From Calendula officinalis (lineage: Eukaryota; Streptophyta; Magnoliopsida; Asterales; Asteraceae): 64,000 nucleotides of DNA. The position numbers were made by a program, and so were the translations under genes. The notes below the pieces were generated by a model. The model searched no databases and was not told the DNA's origin. It saw nothing but the letters and a program-made list of their open reading frames with translations. This document shows, piece after piece, positions 10,575-22,408 of the stretch. The stretch lies in contig OY970824.1 of assembly GCA_963853835.1 (NCBI GenBank), positions 75,774,372 through 75,838,371 of the forward strand, in the 5' to 3' direction. Each line of letters starts with the position of its first letter. Position 1 is the first letter of the stretch.

Positions 10575-11557
10575 GTTATTAATGTATGTCTTACGTTTTT
10601 CGGAACATGGAAAGAGCGGGCCAGGTTTGCCATTTATGGTGTGGGCATCAGACATATTAGGAGGCAAACCCATAGCATTCCCCTGCTTCACAATATTTTC
10701 CACATCACCATGCCACCATTCCCCTGAATTATACACAACTTAAGTTAATACCATAATCTTGATATACAAAATAATTAAGAAAAAAAGGTAATTCGAGTGA
10801 GTGTTTCACCGAACACTAAGACTTGTTCGTTATCGGGCTTAGGGAACGGATACGGGGTTCCTTGTTGGGGCAAAATGACAATGGCACCATAAACAGTAGC
10901 TCGGAGCCAAAGAATATGAGCATGCCACCACAATGTTCCTCTTTGGCCCGTAACGTTAAAGTCATAAACATAGCTATTTCCTGTCTGGATTGGGCATTGT
11001 GTTATGTAGGCGGGTCCATCTGCCCATCCGTTTGCGTATTGTTTCAACCCGTGCCTAGGGAACCAGACAATACAGTTAAAAATGTTAACTAATTGTATGT
11101 ATAAACTAAATGGGGATCATAATACAAGTGGCTATAATAAATTATTGTAATATATATACCAATGAATTGACATGTTGTATTGTGCGTGATTTGAAACATT
11201 GATGACAACTCTATCGCCTTCTCGAGCGTAAATAGTAGGCCCCGGAAACATTCCATTTACGGTCACAATCGGTTTCGCATGGCATAATCGGCTCACATTC
11301 TTCACTTGAACCTGTTCATAAATATGTAAATACAAAAACTGTTACTTTACAACATAAAAAGTAGAAAAAGAACTCTAACAAACAAAACGTGTCACAACGA
11401 CATTCTGTTACTTGTTTTATAACCATAGACTCACATCAAACTGATATTTCTTGGTGGCTGCTTCCGACTGATAAGAAACCAATAACAGAAACCCGAAAAC
11501 AAAAAGTAGGCGGCCCGTTTGGGCCGAAAGGAAGCTTAAACCACAACATAACACCAT
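9367..11557 (-). CDS. Laccase (secreted multicopper oxidase)
   Basis: Oxidises phenolics such as monolignols in the cell wall with reduction of O2 to water. Exons (minus) are 11557-11435, 11311-11160, 11054-10810, 10723-10595 and 10421-9367; frames join cleanly to 567 residues, the normal laccase size. Residues about 16-33 form a hydrophobic signal peptide. Copper ligands are all present: H91-W-H93-G, WWH136-A-H138, H468-PF-H471-L-H473 and H530-C531-H532-LEL-H536. C531 binds the type-1 copper, and the axial position (L541) is leucine, as in high-potential laccases. Many N-x-S/T sequons fit secretion. Subfamily (LAC4, LAC7, LAC17 etc.) cannot be fixed by eye, so no symbol is given. Intron 4 carries a long TAA microsatellite. 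Confidence 0.95.
10516..10574. repeat. (TAA)n microsatellite, about 19 units, in laccase intron 4
   Basis: A perfect run of TAA triplets fills a third of the 173-bp intron (10422-10594). Such runs are usually length-polymorphic. Confidence 0.97.
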
Positions 11558-11650
11558 TTTTTCTGTCTGCCGCCCGAAAATGGAGTGTTTTTCAATGATT
11601 GGAGATGGAAAAGATGAATGTGGATGGAGATATACATACAAGCAAGTGTG

Positions 11651-11659
11651 TATATATAT
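11651..11659 (-). promoter_or_regulatory. TATA box of the laccase gene
   Basis: TATATATA lies about 95 bp upstream of the start codon on the minus strand, a suitable distance for a short 5' UTR. Confidence 0.5.
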
Positions 11660-11699
11660 GTGTGTGCATATAGAGATTAGGTGAAGGAGAAGTGAGTTA

Positions 11700-12497
11700 G
11701 ATGTAAATGAAAACGTGGAAGTTAAATGTTATGTGAAATTTTGAATTAAAGGTTTGGAAACAGATTATAAAATGAATTTAATATTTCTAACGTTTGTTAA
11801 TTATTTTCTTAAAGATTATATAATGTGAGAATAAAGATATGAATATGCATGAGAGGTATATAAGGCCAAACTATTTATCAAATCTGTCTTCAATCCCCCT
11901 GAGCTTTATCGTTAAGCAAAAGGAATGCATTGTCTTGTATTAATTGTTCTAACAACATTAGAAAGGATTAAATCGAATCAAAGAAGTCTTGGGTTGTTTG
12001 GTTTCTGTTTATGTTTAAACTTGGATGGTTAAGTTTGATTCGCAATTTTTGATACCGAATTAAGTGAAATGATGTATGTGATTTTTACCTTTTAGTATTT
12101 AAGATTTTACATTTAACGTTACACGCAACAGGAGAGTGTTTTTCTTTTTATTTTTAATTAAGACAATAGAATATTTGTAGGTGTGAACCATAAAAGGGAA
12201 TTTGTGACTTTTACTAGAAATCTAAAGTGTTATTGATGCGACAATTAGTGGTTCGGTGATTTTGTAGCCCATGTGTGATGCTCTAAGTGACTTCAATGGA
12301 TCAAATCGATCATTTTGATATTTCTAAAAATGTACAAATGTGGTATATTTGTGCTTTAATAGTTTTTATGATATAGTTGTGATTGTATAATTTCTTTGAA
12401 TATATTTTTATAATCTTGTCAACTTTTTCAGTACATAAGTTCTAATAATTGTATGTTTTTTATGTGATACAATTGTGACTGTATAAACTTTATGAAA
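11700..12497. other. Upstream intergenic region of laccase, no other feature
   Basis: AT-rich, no convincing ORF. It contains the distal laccase promoter by position. Confidence 0.4.
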
Positions 12498-12499
12498 TA

Positions 12500-12764
12500 C
12501 TCCCTCCGTCCCACAAAAAAGTTCCCATTTCATCTTGGCACAAGTTTTTAGGTGGTAGTTAGTGGTGGGGTCATTGGTATTAATTTTGATTAAAATATAA
12601 GGTTTGATTGGAGAGAGAATGATAGTTAGTGGATATTAGTAATGGGGTCCTTAAGAATAATAATATTTTATTATGTGGAGCCCATCAAATGTGAGAAATG
12701 AGAACTTTTTTGTGGGACAAAAGTTTTGTTAGAAATGGGAACTTTTTTGTGGGACGGAGGGAGT
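12500..12764. mobile_element. Stowaway (Tc1/mariner) MITE, 265 bp
   Basis: Termini CTCCCTCCGTCCCACAAAAA and the matching inverted TGTGGGACGGAGGGAG, with a TA duplication on each side (12498-12499, 12765-12766). Same family as 21492-21754 and 30613-30871. Confidence 0.93.
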
Positions 12765-12966
12765 ATATGTTTTACATGTCAAGTTGAGGTTGTATAATTT
12801 GTATGTTATTCGTGGTTTTAGTTTTAAATGGTAATTAAAGACATGACATTGACCATATACAACATGACACTGAAAATGGATATAAATATGTTAAACCACA
12901 TGAAAATACTCTCAAAGATCGTTATATGAATTTTGTTATATATCATATAAATTCAATTATTTAGTA

Positions 12967-13698
12967 TATTAGATAATCTCGACAGAGATTATATTGTGAT
13001 CTACTAATTATTTAAACTTTGTATTATAGTTGTTAGATCATATCTTGTATAATTTGTATTTATCTTCTCTCCATAATTATAGGAGATATTCATTGTAATC
13101 ATTCAATATAAATACAAGAGTATCCCACACAATTAATGTGTGGTTGATCCAATACCTGTTACATGGTATCAGAGCAATGGCGAATACTGCAGCTGAAATT
13201 GTCTGGGTAACACATCTCTTACGTGAGCTACATGCTCTACCTCCGGATCGTCCAACTTTATTGTGTGACAACAAAAGTGCCTTGTTCATGACACAAAATC
13301 CAGTTTCCCATAAATGAGCCAAGCACATTGATCTTGACTATCATTTTATCAGAGAATTAGTAGCATCGGGAAAACTCTATACAAAATTTATACCAACCAA
13401 GCTCCAAGTGGCTGACATATTTACTAAAAGTCTTCCGCGCACTCAATTTGAACACTTTCGGGCTATGCTTCGTGTTCGTCCGCCACCGGTTCGCTTGAGG
13501 GGGATATTAGATAATCTCGACAGAGATTATATTGTGATCTACTAATTATTTAAACTTTGTATTATAGTTAGATCATATCTTGTATAATTTGTATTTATCT
13601 TCTCTCCATAATTATAGGAGATATTCATTGTAATCATTCAATATAAATACAAGAGTATTCCACACAATTAACGTGTGGTTGATCCAATACCTGTTACA
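12967..13698 (+). mobile_element. Internally deleted Ty1/Copia element
   Basis: Direct repeats at 12967-13163 and 13505-13698 end CTGTTACA. The left one is followed at once by the PBS TGGTATCAGAGC (13164-13175), and the right one is preceded by TTGAGGGGGA (polypurine tract). The 5-bp duplication TAGTA flanks the whole (12962-12966, 13699-13703). LTRs start TATTAG instead of TGTTAG, so the terminal TG is mutated in both copies. The interior is only 341 bp and holds the last part of Copia RNase H. Confidence 0.9.
13177..13503 (+). pseudogene. Copia RNase H C-terminal fragment with one in-frame stop
   Basis: The frame opens at an ATG two bases past the PBS and reads AEIVWVTHLLREL, then LLCDNKSALFM, KHIDLDYHFIRE and VADIFTKSLPR, the characteristic C-terminal run of Copia RNase H. 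A TGA interrupts it where the family has Arg in HKRAKHID. All upstream domains are deleted, joining the gag start region to RNase H. Confidence 0.88.
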
Positions 13699-13703
13699 TA
13701 GTA

Positions 13704-14445
13704 AAATTCAGAATTACACTTATCCATACAGTGTATTATTAAAAAACAGTATTTCGGCTTTAGTCTGCAGACTTCAAGACCACATCTCTACTACAGACAT
13801 TTATTTTATTTTATTTTTCTTTTGCAGACATTTATTAAACAGAATTTATATAAAAAACAATGCATCCTTGTGGAAATTGGCATTGATGTATTATTAAAAT
13901 TAAAATTCTCTATTTTGAGTATATCTCTATTGCCGTTTCCCTTCCTCGTATGGTTGGCAGCTAGAGAATCAATCATTTATAGATATAGTACTACTCAAAT
14001 TTTTTTCATGGCTAAGGAGAAGTTTCGTGGGCAATTTCTTATAGTGTAGAATGCCTTTATGTTACGGAAAATGCCAATAATATAGACATCAAGCACATGT
14101 TATTTTCCTCTAAATTACATAAAGAAAATATTTTCTTATGAAATATTTTAAATAAACGTCACTAATAGTTAAACACATTTTTTTCTAAATTGGAATCGAT
14201 TAATGTGATGATTCCGAAAACTACATAATGTCACTAGAGTTAATGAAATAAATCACGGAATAATGTTCTAGTAACATGATTCACGATTATATCTTATGCC
14301 CTCCTAAAGATCGGAACCTGGATAAAAAACAGGGTCTCTGAACCTTTTACCAAAATTCTTATGTCTTTTAAGAACGGCCGATAACTAGGTATGATAAATC
14401 CGTACTTCTAGATCGCCTATGTTGCCTGCTGCAAGTTGATCGAGT
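13704..14445. other. Intergenic; part repeated at 28268-28500
   Basis: No gene seen. 13980-14210 (starting near GAGAAGTTTCGTGGGCAATT) is clearly related to 28268-28500, an old duplication of unknown nature. From about 14330 the sequence belongs to the 3' flank of the bHLH gene and matches 22125 onward. Confidence 0.45.
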
Positions 14446-16252
14446 TCATTGCCACCCGGGAAGCTGTACCGGTTGCTGCCAAAAAATTGTCATATAATGG
14501 GGAAATTGATGACAGTATGAAGACAGTGTGATTCAAGATTAAGTTGTATATTATACCTCTGCGGGCAATGAGTTGTCCATATTGAATTCTACACTTGTAG
14601 GAGTTGAAGCAACAAGTTTCATGGTTAGAAACTGAAAACAAATACGCTAATCAGTCTGCGTTTTAACTAGGGATGTTTAAAAATAGGGAATTCATTTCTG
14701 TACCACAACTTTTAAGTCATACACCACAAAGTACAAATTCTACAGCTTACTGTAGCAATGGTTGTGATAAATACCTTAAAAGTTGTGGTGTTAAAATCAC
14801 TCCCTTTAAAAATATCCGCTATCTAAATATTTGATAAATTATCCGAAATCCAATCTGAAATTTTGGATACCTGAATTTCGGATATGCACATTTTCGAATT
14901 CAATTCGGATACGGATAGCGAATTTTCAAAAATTTGGATATCTGGTGTTCGAAAAATATTTTTTAGGAAAAAATATTTGGATAATTAATTTTTTTCGGAT
15001 AACAGATATGCGAAATTTCGGATATGGATTCTTAAACTAAAAATCCACTATCCGAAATTTCCGATATCCAATTTTAAACCCGGCTAGTTTTAACGACACT
15101 CTGTATCATTATTTTTCGGTTGATGAAAACAGTAACCATAATCTTAATGATTAGAACTCTTGGATTCAAAATGAATTGCATCAATTTCTTGTTATGATGA
15201 TAACAAAAATTAATGGTTATAAATTCGATTAGATGATATAAAAATATAAAGAGAGACATAATAAACCTTTTACCTCAACATCACTTTGAAGGCATTGAAC
15301 ATAAGTAATGATCTCATCAAGAATTTCTGCCTTGTTGGCGGTTTTATTGCACCCCGGAACTAAATCTTGTAAACATTGCATTTTCTTTTTTATTTTCTCT
15401 CTTCTGGCCTATAATTTCACAAAATCAAATGATCATTATATTTTTAATTAATGTACGATATTAGAGCATAAAATAAATACGAACAAAAATTATGTAACTC
15501 ACTCTTTCCGCTAAACTATGGCTATCGGTTGCTTCTCCACGACGAGCCCTCACATGAATGTAATCACGCTTTTCATCCATCTTTCGCTTTAGATCTCCAT
15601 TGCAAGTGTTTGTCTTTGCTTTGGGTGGTTTGACCAAGCTCGAATCACATTCAACACTTTGCTTTTCAGAATTCGTTCCTATGACATCAAACTAATATAC
15701 CAATTTAATCGTAGGACCTTACCATAATTGTCTAGAATTAAAGTATTTAAATATAGTTTCTACAATCATCTTGTACACATTGATTATCTATGAAAATTAA
15801 TTAGACGAAAAAATGTGTGTTAGTTAACTTGATCTAATACATTAAGATATGTATATGTAAACTACTCATATTAACCCGTTACCAAACTCATAATAAGGTT
15901 TGGGTTATGTTTCATTGTTTAGTGTGTCTAATTGATATAATTAAAAAAATTAAATATGTAAATGCTATAAAACAACCCCAATTTAAATAAACTATTTTTT
16001 TTCATTAGTTTTGCAAACCTCAAGTTTTCTCTTCTTCAAGATCGGGTTTTGCTCAACAACGGGGTTTACCTTCGTTGGTTCATCAACCGAATAATCACTT
16101 ACATCAATAACACCAGACAAAGGAAACGGAAAATCAGATTCAAATGACCAGTTAAATTGTGATTTAACGTCGTTTACTACATCTTGTTGATCAGGATGCA
16201 TTTGGTGGTGTAACGTTGGAGGCTGCTGGTACATCTGTAAAATTTCCGGCAT
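14446..16252 (-). CDS. bHLH transcription factor, tandem copy 1
   Basis: A DNA-binding regulator of the plant subfamily that includes the BEE, HBI and CIB types (inferred from [19 protein letters not shown]). Exons (minus) are 16252-16019, 15678-15503, 15408-15274, 14631-14557 and 14475-14446. The basic region and helix 1 span exons 2-3, with E and R of AERARREKI for E-box contact. Helix 2 reads [18 protein letters not shown]. The C-terminus FLTMKL... ends PGWQ. Oddity: exon 1 ends in phase 0 (KLE|GTTTGC) but exon 2 needs one preceding base, so the GT-AG model is one base out of frame. A small unseen exon is the simplest explanation, since copy 2 shows the same. An hAT MITE sits in intron 3. 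Confidence 0.82.
14668..15086. mobile_element. hAT-like MITE in intron 3 of bHLH copy 1
   Basis: Ends TAGGGATGTTTAAAA and TTTTAAACCCGGCTA, flanked by the 8-bp duplication GTTTTAAC (14660-14667, 15087-15094). The body carries many copies of GGATATCCGAAAT-like words. bHLH copy 2 lacks it, so it inserted after the gene duplication. Confidence 0.9.
14685..14805. mobile_element. 121-bp MITE nested in the intronic hAT MITE
   Basis: Imperfect inverted ends (AGGGAATTCATTT and AAAATCACTCCCT) and internal inverted ACCACAACTTTTAAG/CTTAAAAGTTGTGGT, flanked by the 8-bp duplication TTAAAAAT (14677-14684, 14806-14813). Confidence 0.75.
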
Positions 16253-16326
16253 TATGAGACTCTGCGTACTTAATTTACTAAAGGAGTGTTGTACGTTAAC
16301 TGATTTGATCGGTCTAATTATGGAGT

Positions 16327-16335
16327 GATTTATAG
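16327..16335 (-). promoter_or_regulatory. TATA box of bHLH copy 1
   Basis: CTATAAATC on the minus strand, 75 bp above the ATG, conserved at the equivalent place in copy 2 (24299-24307). The surrounding upstream sequence to about 16530 is also conserved between copies. Confidence 0.7.
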
Positions 16336-16644
16336 AGACAAATTTGTAGCCCCGGACCACAAAAATGGTATTAATCGATGGTGTTAAAATCAATTTCGTT
16401 TTCAAAAGCTGGTGACCATATATATGATATTGATGGCATTTATATTTTCTCAGACGAAATACAACAATTTGACAAAGTCATTGTTTTCGTCTTGGATTTC
16501 TCTTCTTAGGATTCCCGTACGTACTTAAATATTTTTTATTCGTTTAGTTCTTTTTGGCGCGGAATCATAGACCATTGTTCGAAAATCATAGAATTTTGGA
16601 ATTTTAATTATTTGGCCATAGATTAGCTCAATCGATTTGGTATT

Positions 16645-19453
16645 TGTCACACCCCGCCAAAAACGATTTTATAGTAATAAATGATTTGCGATAGAACGGG
16701 ATGTAACATTCATGAGTAACACAACTATGATTATTGCAAACATTTAATAGTTTTAAAATGTAATTAAATACTTGAAATAAGTAGTATCCAAAATTTATAT
16801 GTAATTGAAAAATATTAAAATAAAAATTTATGTTTAGAAATGAAAAGACGTTCGTGGCATCTCGACAACATGCATGCTCATGAACCAAAGTCTAAGGACT
16901 CAATGTTTCTCCTATTTACCTGAAAAACATATATAAAACGATCAACAAAATTGTTGAGTGAATCCACAGGTTTAATATTAATTTTGAAATACAAGGTTTT
17001 GTAAGCCAAATATGGCAAAGTCGTATAGTAAAATGTTGTTTGAAAATGATTTGAAAACAAAGTTTTAGTGTGCCAACCGGCATAAATTGTATAATGAAAT
17101 ATAGATTTGAGTTACCCAAAATGTATATGTGTCATCGTGACAAAAATTTGTGTGATGATAAGATGTTCTAAAATGGTTTGATATAAAGAAATATTGTAAT
17201 AAAATTTGATATGTAAAGACATGTAAGTAAACAAAATAGTAAGACTGTAAAGAGTAGTAAATATTTAAAATGCATGACTGGTGTCCCCAACAGTTAGCTA
17301 AGCCATTGAGTTAATATGTCGACCCTAAGCCCATAATCAAACTGCAACTCTAAGTGTGATGTTTCTGTTCTCTAAGATATGCACTCCCCTGACGGTTGGG
17401 TAGAACCGTTAACGTAACAACAAAAATGTGGGAGGAAGAGTCTCAGCCAATGGTACCATCTGCATATCCAGGGCCTAGTCGCAACTAGCTAAGATTATGG
17501 CATGTAAGCATCTACCTATGCACTACACCTACTTAGTCCGAGCATAAAGACTGTTTGTCATGGTTTGAATAATGTATCATCACAATAAAAATAATGTAAG
17601 TATTTAATAAAAACAGTTGATATGTTTTTCACCCCAAAGATTTGTAAAAGCAGTAAATAAAAATACGGTAAAAAGTGGGGGTGTGGACTCACAGTCACAA
17701 TAAGATTGATTAAATACGAAGTGATAAAAATGTAACCATTTATAAAAGTAGTTGATATGTTTTTCACCCCAAAGTTGTAAAACAATAAAGAGTAAAAAGG
17801 GGCTGTGGACTCACCTGATGCAAAGCTTCCCAAAAAGAAAATGAAATAAAGCAAATATGACGTTTCCAACCAATTAACTTCTATGAGCGATACGTTGGTG
17901 ACTCTGTGAATTGATAATATAGTTTAAATACTTCAATTTTGTTTTATAAGTTTTGGAAAATCGGTTTGGTTTTATCAAATAATGGTTAGTTGTATAACTA
18001 GATAGTTTAAGAATTTAAATAAATAAAAATTATTTAAATAATTAAGTTAAACTATTTAAGTAATTAAATAGATAGTAAATAGTTAATTATAAATTTAATT
18101 AATTAAATAATATAATAAAATAATTTAATACATGTTATTTTAGAAAATCGATCTTACAAAACAAAACAAAATAAGAAAAATGTGATCATGGGGTTGCTGG
18201 GTGGTTGGCTCGCGACTGAAAAACAAAACACCTTGGGTTTGCCGCCAGCAACGAGTAAGAAGACAAAACTGAAAAATATTCGCCGGAAAAACGTACAACG
18301 AAAACACATACTCATAGAACACACCCCAATACCCGAAAACGAAAAGGGGAAATTAGGAGCAGAAATTATACCTTCTTTTAGGGAGAGAAACGCCGGAGCT
18401 CTCGTATGTTGCCGGAGGTGGAGATGCGAGGTCTCTGGAATTTCTAACTGATACACCGAAAGTTTACTGTTGCCGTAAAAACGAGGAGATCGGGATGAAA
18501 ACGGGACAAAAGAGGGAGTCGAGATTGTTGACGCTTCTACTCGCCGGAGTCCTTTGCTTCGTCGCCTGACTTCACCGGTATCATGCTGCCTTTGGGTGGT
18601 TGGTTTCTTGCCTGGCCGGAAAATCAAAACGAAAGATCAAGGTGGGTGGCGGCTGACATGGATGTACGCTAGTTTAAAGTTGGGGGTTGGTTAAGATGTA
18701 AGGTTAATATTTTTAAGGATGGTAATTGGTTTTTGATTGGTTAAAAATTTTGGATAGTTAATTGTGATTGGTCAACACAATTAGGAATTAGGAATAAAAT
18801 AATGAAAGAAAGGAAATAGAATATGGTGTTATGGAGAGGTAGTCACGTACCGTAGAAAGCATGAGTTGGGATTTTTAATGTTTGATTATTTTATTTGGTA
18901 TTATTGGGTATATGTGTGTACTGTTAAAGTTATCTGTTAAAATACTTTTATCGGGGTTTTACTTGGTTTTTGATTGTGATTCTATCATATTGAAAGTTAT
19001 GAGTTCATATATATATTTGGCTACTTTCACTATTTTCATATGGTAATGAGTGTTAGATGTTGTTACTTGTTTAATAAATCGTGTAAGGTGTTTTATACCT
19101 TGCTTTTCGTACCATTTTGTTTGATTGAGTTATAGTATCATTATAAATTATAAAATTTATATTTTTGATTGGACTCATAATTATGTTGGGTTACCAACTC
19201 GCTGACTAATTAATCTAACGATAACATGCAAATAGAATGATTATGCACATATGATGACGTGTATTTTAAGGAGACATGATGTCTAAGGTTTCACTAACTT
19301 AAATGCAGTCTAGTTAATATCATAAATTACATTAGGGTTTATCGCTAGACTTAAATGAAATTAAATGATTTCATAAATTAAATTAGGGTTCTAGGACGCT
19401 ATTAGGGTTTCAATAAATGTCGAATTAAATGTCTAAATTTTAGGGTTGTCACA
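16645..19453. mobile_element. Solo LTR, 2.8 kb, probably Gypsy (Tekay-like)
   Basis: Starts TGTCACACCCCGCC and ends TAGGGTTGTCACA, flanked by the 5-bp duplication GTATT (16640-16644, 19454-19458). TG...CA ends plus a 5-bp TSD around a single 2.8-kb block without gag/pol is what unequal LTR recombination leaves. The long length and the TGT.ACACC...GTNACA termini suggest a chromovirus of the Tekay/Del type (inference). A minus-strand ORF of 157 codons at 18154-18627 has no recognisable domain and is treated as chance. Confidence 0.8.
17580..17815. repeat. Imperfect tandem duplication inside the solo LTR
   Basis: GTTGATATGTTTTTCACCCC followed by AAAG...GTGGACTCAC occurs twice, near 17615 and 17752, about 137 bp apart. 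Confidence 0.75.
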
Positions 19454-19649
19454 GTATTTGCCTAAGGTTTATAGTTGCTCATGTAGTCATGTATGTGTTT
19501 GAATATTACGAACATGCCAAAAAAATTTCCTAACTAAATGAGGTTTAAGTTGATGAAATAGTTGATGGAGAAATGATCTTTAGTGTTAACATCAAATTCT
19601 TTATCTGTATTGAGAAAGTTTCATTTTGTAACACAGAGTTATATGTCTA

Positions 19650-21032
19650 CACTATAAAAAGTTTGTTCTAATGCACAAATTAAAATTTTACATATGTAAA
19701 AAATATGTAAATTAATTAAAATACGTAAATCAACTATATAGTTTACTAAAGTTATTTTTGTATTTAGTTTAACAAATAAAATTAAATTAAATTGACACAT
19801 AAAAAATTATATTAGTTATAAGTTATACTCCGTAACTCTTCATATGTTAGCAAAATAATTAAATTTTTCAATATTACAAAAGATTTCGTTGGAAATTCCT
19901 TGAAGATATAATTATTTCTAACAGATTTCAAACAGATTTATTCAATTAGTGTATGTATCATCGGTAATTCCTCAGAAATAGTTATATGATTTGGTAGTGT
20001 ATTGAGAAACAAATCCTTTGGAAATCCGTTGGAAAATGAAATTATTTCTGATGTTCTTATGACGGAAGTCTCATTTGAGAGGAATTTATTAACTTTTTAA
20101 GAAACTTTTATTATTTTTTTATTTTTTTTTTTATTTTTTTATTAATATTATATTATTCCATCAGAAATATGCAGAAAAAAAATATTCCAACGGATTTTTG
20201 AAAATAGAATAAAATTAGAGGCTCAAATTTCCAATGGATCGAATTTCCTACAAAATTTACGTCCTTCATAAATCAGTCTCTAAAGTTAAATGTTTAGCGA
20301 AGATTTTAATACTGATTTTAATCCACAATGAATCGTTAGTAACCCGTGGAAATGGTCATTGATTTTTTAGCTGTAGTTCGTTAAAATTACCTTGTTGATC
20401 CGTCGTAAAATTTCGAGGGATATTTTCCGTTGGAAAATTCGTCGATGATGCATAGTTTTCTTAGGGGTGGCAATTCAGGTCGGGTTCGGGTTGACGGGTT
20501 CGGGTTCGCAGGTTGGCGGGTCAGAATCGTTCAACCCGAAACCGACCTGTTTATATAAACGGGTTAGATATCTCAACCCTAACATGTTTAACTTCAACTC
20601 AAACCTAACCCATATAACCCATTTAATAAAACAGGTTAAACAGGTTATCAGGTCAAACAAGTTAAACAAGTCAAACGAGTCAAAATGCTGTTATTATTAC
20701 ACAAATTCATAACAAAATACTAAACACCAAATTCCTAAGTAACATTTTTAATTGTTATCTAATTATTAATTACGTTTTAACTAGTAAACTATAAATTAAG
20801 TATAAATATATATTTTCAAAAATATATTTTAATACTTAAAGGGTTGGCGGGTCGATCCATTTAAATTATCATTGGCCCAAACCTAACCTGTTTAATAAAC
20901 GGGTCAGATGTCTCAACCCGAGACTTACCCAATTATTATTTACCTCAACCCAAACCTGTTTATTTTCGTGTCGGTTTCAGGTCGGGTTTCGTGTCGGGTC
21001 AGAAATTGCCACCCCTAAGTTTTCTTATAGTG
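19650..21032. mobile_element. CACTA-like non-autonomous element, degenerate
   Basis: Left CACTATAAAAAGTTTG at 19650 and right AGTTTTCTTATAGTG ending at 21032 are plausible CACTA inverted termini. The interior repeats TCGTTGGAAATTCC- and CGTCGATG-like words, common in plant CACTA subterminal regions. No matching 3-bp TSD is found (CTA versus ATT), so one end may be wrong. An hAT MITE is inserted 15 bp from the right end. Confidence 0.5.
20462..21017. mobile_element. hAT-like MITE, 556 bp
   Basis: Perfect inverted ends TAGGGGTGGCAATTTC-type (20462 and 21017) and an 8-bp duplication AGTTTTCT (20454-20461, 21018-21025). The body is filled with GGGTTCGGGTT/AACCCGAACC words and has no transposase. 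Confidence 0.93.
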
Positions 21033-21066
21033 ATTATATTTCAAAGTATTAATGAAAAAACACATA

Positions 21067-21377
21067 CTTCCTCTGATTCAAAATAAGTGATATATTGTTG
21101 CTTTTATTTTTTTAAGGTAAAAGATTATAATGATGGATTAATTAGATGGTTAGTGGGGAATGAGTTTCACACATTTTGAATGAAGTGGGGGTTAATGTCT
21201 TAATGATATTTAAAAGTAAAAGTAATGGTAAAAGTGTCATTTCACTATATTAGAGTCGATAATTAGTGGATGTGGGTCCTATAATTTTTTGCCAAATAAA
21301 GTAATTTTTCAAAGTGTATCACTTATTTTAAATCATCCAAAAAAGAAAATGTGTCACTTATTTTAAATCGGAGGAAG
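21067..21377. mobile_element. Stowaway-like MITE (CTTCCTC...GAGGAAG type)
   Basis: Inverted ends CTTCCTCTGATTCAAAATAA and TTATTTTAAATCGGAGGAAG between TA duplications (21065-21066, 21378-21379). Related to 48048-48346 and 60249-60559. Confidence 0.85.
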
Positions 21378-21491
21378 TATATAATATTTTTTAATTTTAA
21401 ATACAAAAGTGTTTTATAGAAATAAATGCAAAAGATAATATTTTTAATGTATGGTAAAAAAAATAGATTTTACAATTAAGCATAAATATTA

Positions 21492-21754
21492 CTCCATCCG
21501 TCCCGCAAAAAACTTCTCATTTCACTCTAAATTTTTTACTCACAAAAAACTTCTCATTTCTCATATTAGATGGGCTCCACACAACAAAAAAACTATTATT
21601 ACTAAAGACACCACCATTAATATCTACTAATTATGTTTCTCTCTCCAGTCAAATCTTATATTTTAATTAAAAATATTATAATAACCCACCACTAACTATC
21701 ACCTAAAAACTTGTGTAAAAGACAAATGAGAAGTTTTTTATGGGACGGAGGGAG
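21492..21754. mobile_element. Stowaway MITE, 263 bp
   Basis: CTCCATCCGTCCCGCAAAAA and the inverted ATGGGACGGAGGGAG with TA duplications (21490-21491, 21755-21756). Same family as 12500-12764. Confidence 0.92.
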
Positions 21755-21756
21755 TA

Positions 21757-22408
21757 GTTTGTTAAGAAAAATGTGTTTAAAAAGATAATGGCAAATCAAT
21801 TATTTCCAAAAAGATTGGTGGCAAAATTATTCTTTTGCATATTTTAAGTGACAATTTTGCTACTTAGAAGTTAAACCTTATACAGTAACAAACTATGTTT
21901 TCTTGTTTAAACATCTGTTATATAACTATGTTATGTTTCTTAGCTTTCGATTTTTACGACACAAACATGAGTTAATGATGATGGTTTGATCATTAATGGC
22001 ATAAATTATTGAATAAATGTTTTTAATTAACAATGAGAAAGAAAGACGAAAATAAGGTACAGAACATGAATCATCAGCACAAAATAAGCCTCCTAAGATC
22101 TCCACCTTGACCAAAAAAAAAAAAAACAGGGTCTCTGATCTTTTACTGAAATTCCTATGTTTTTAAAGAACAAGATAACCACCTATGATGATTTTGTACT
22201 ACTAGATCTTCATATTTCGCCTGAACTATGATTCTCACATGCTGAGTTCACTGCCAGTACTGGGGGTGGTGCACCGATTGCTGCTGAAAAACGACCATAC
22301 AAGCAGGAATCTTCAATGAATAATAAATAAATAAAATTAAACATAATTGTAGTATTATAGTATATGCTTAATTCTAAGATTCAAGATTAAGGTGTATGCA
22401 ATACCTCT
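21757..22408. other. 3' flank of bHLH copy 2
   Basis: From about 22125 (AAAAAACAGGGTCTCTGATC) it aligns with the 3' flank of copy 1 (14325 onward), including a decayed last exon at about 22240-22285 that would read QSVHHPQYWQ. Before that, AT-rich sequence without features. Confidence 0.6.

Noticed and set aside
18154..18627. 157-codon minus-strand ORF inside the 16645 solo LTR
   Set aside because: Low-complexity Ser/Phe-rich translation, no domain, overlapped by ORFs on the other strand, inside an LTR.
19650..21032. Confident CACTA call
   Set aside because: Termini are plausible but the flanking 3-mers differ, so it is kept only as a moderate-confidence feature.
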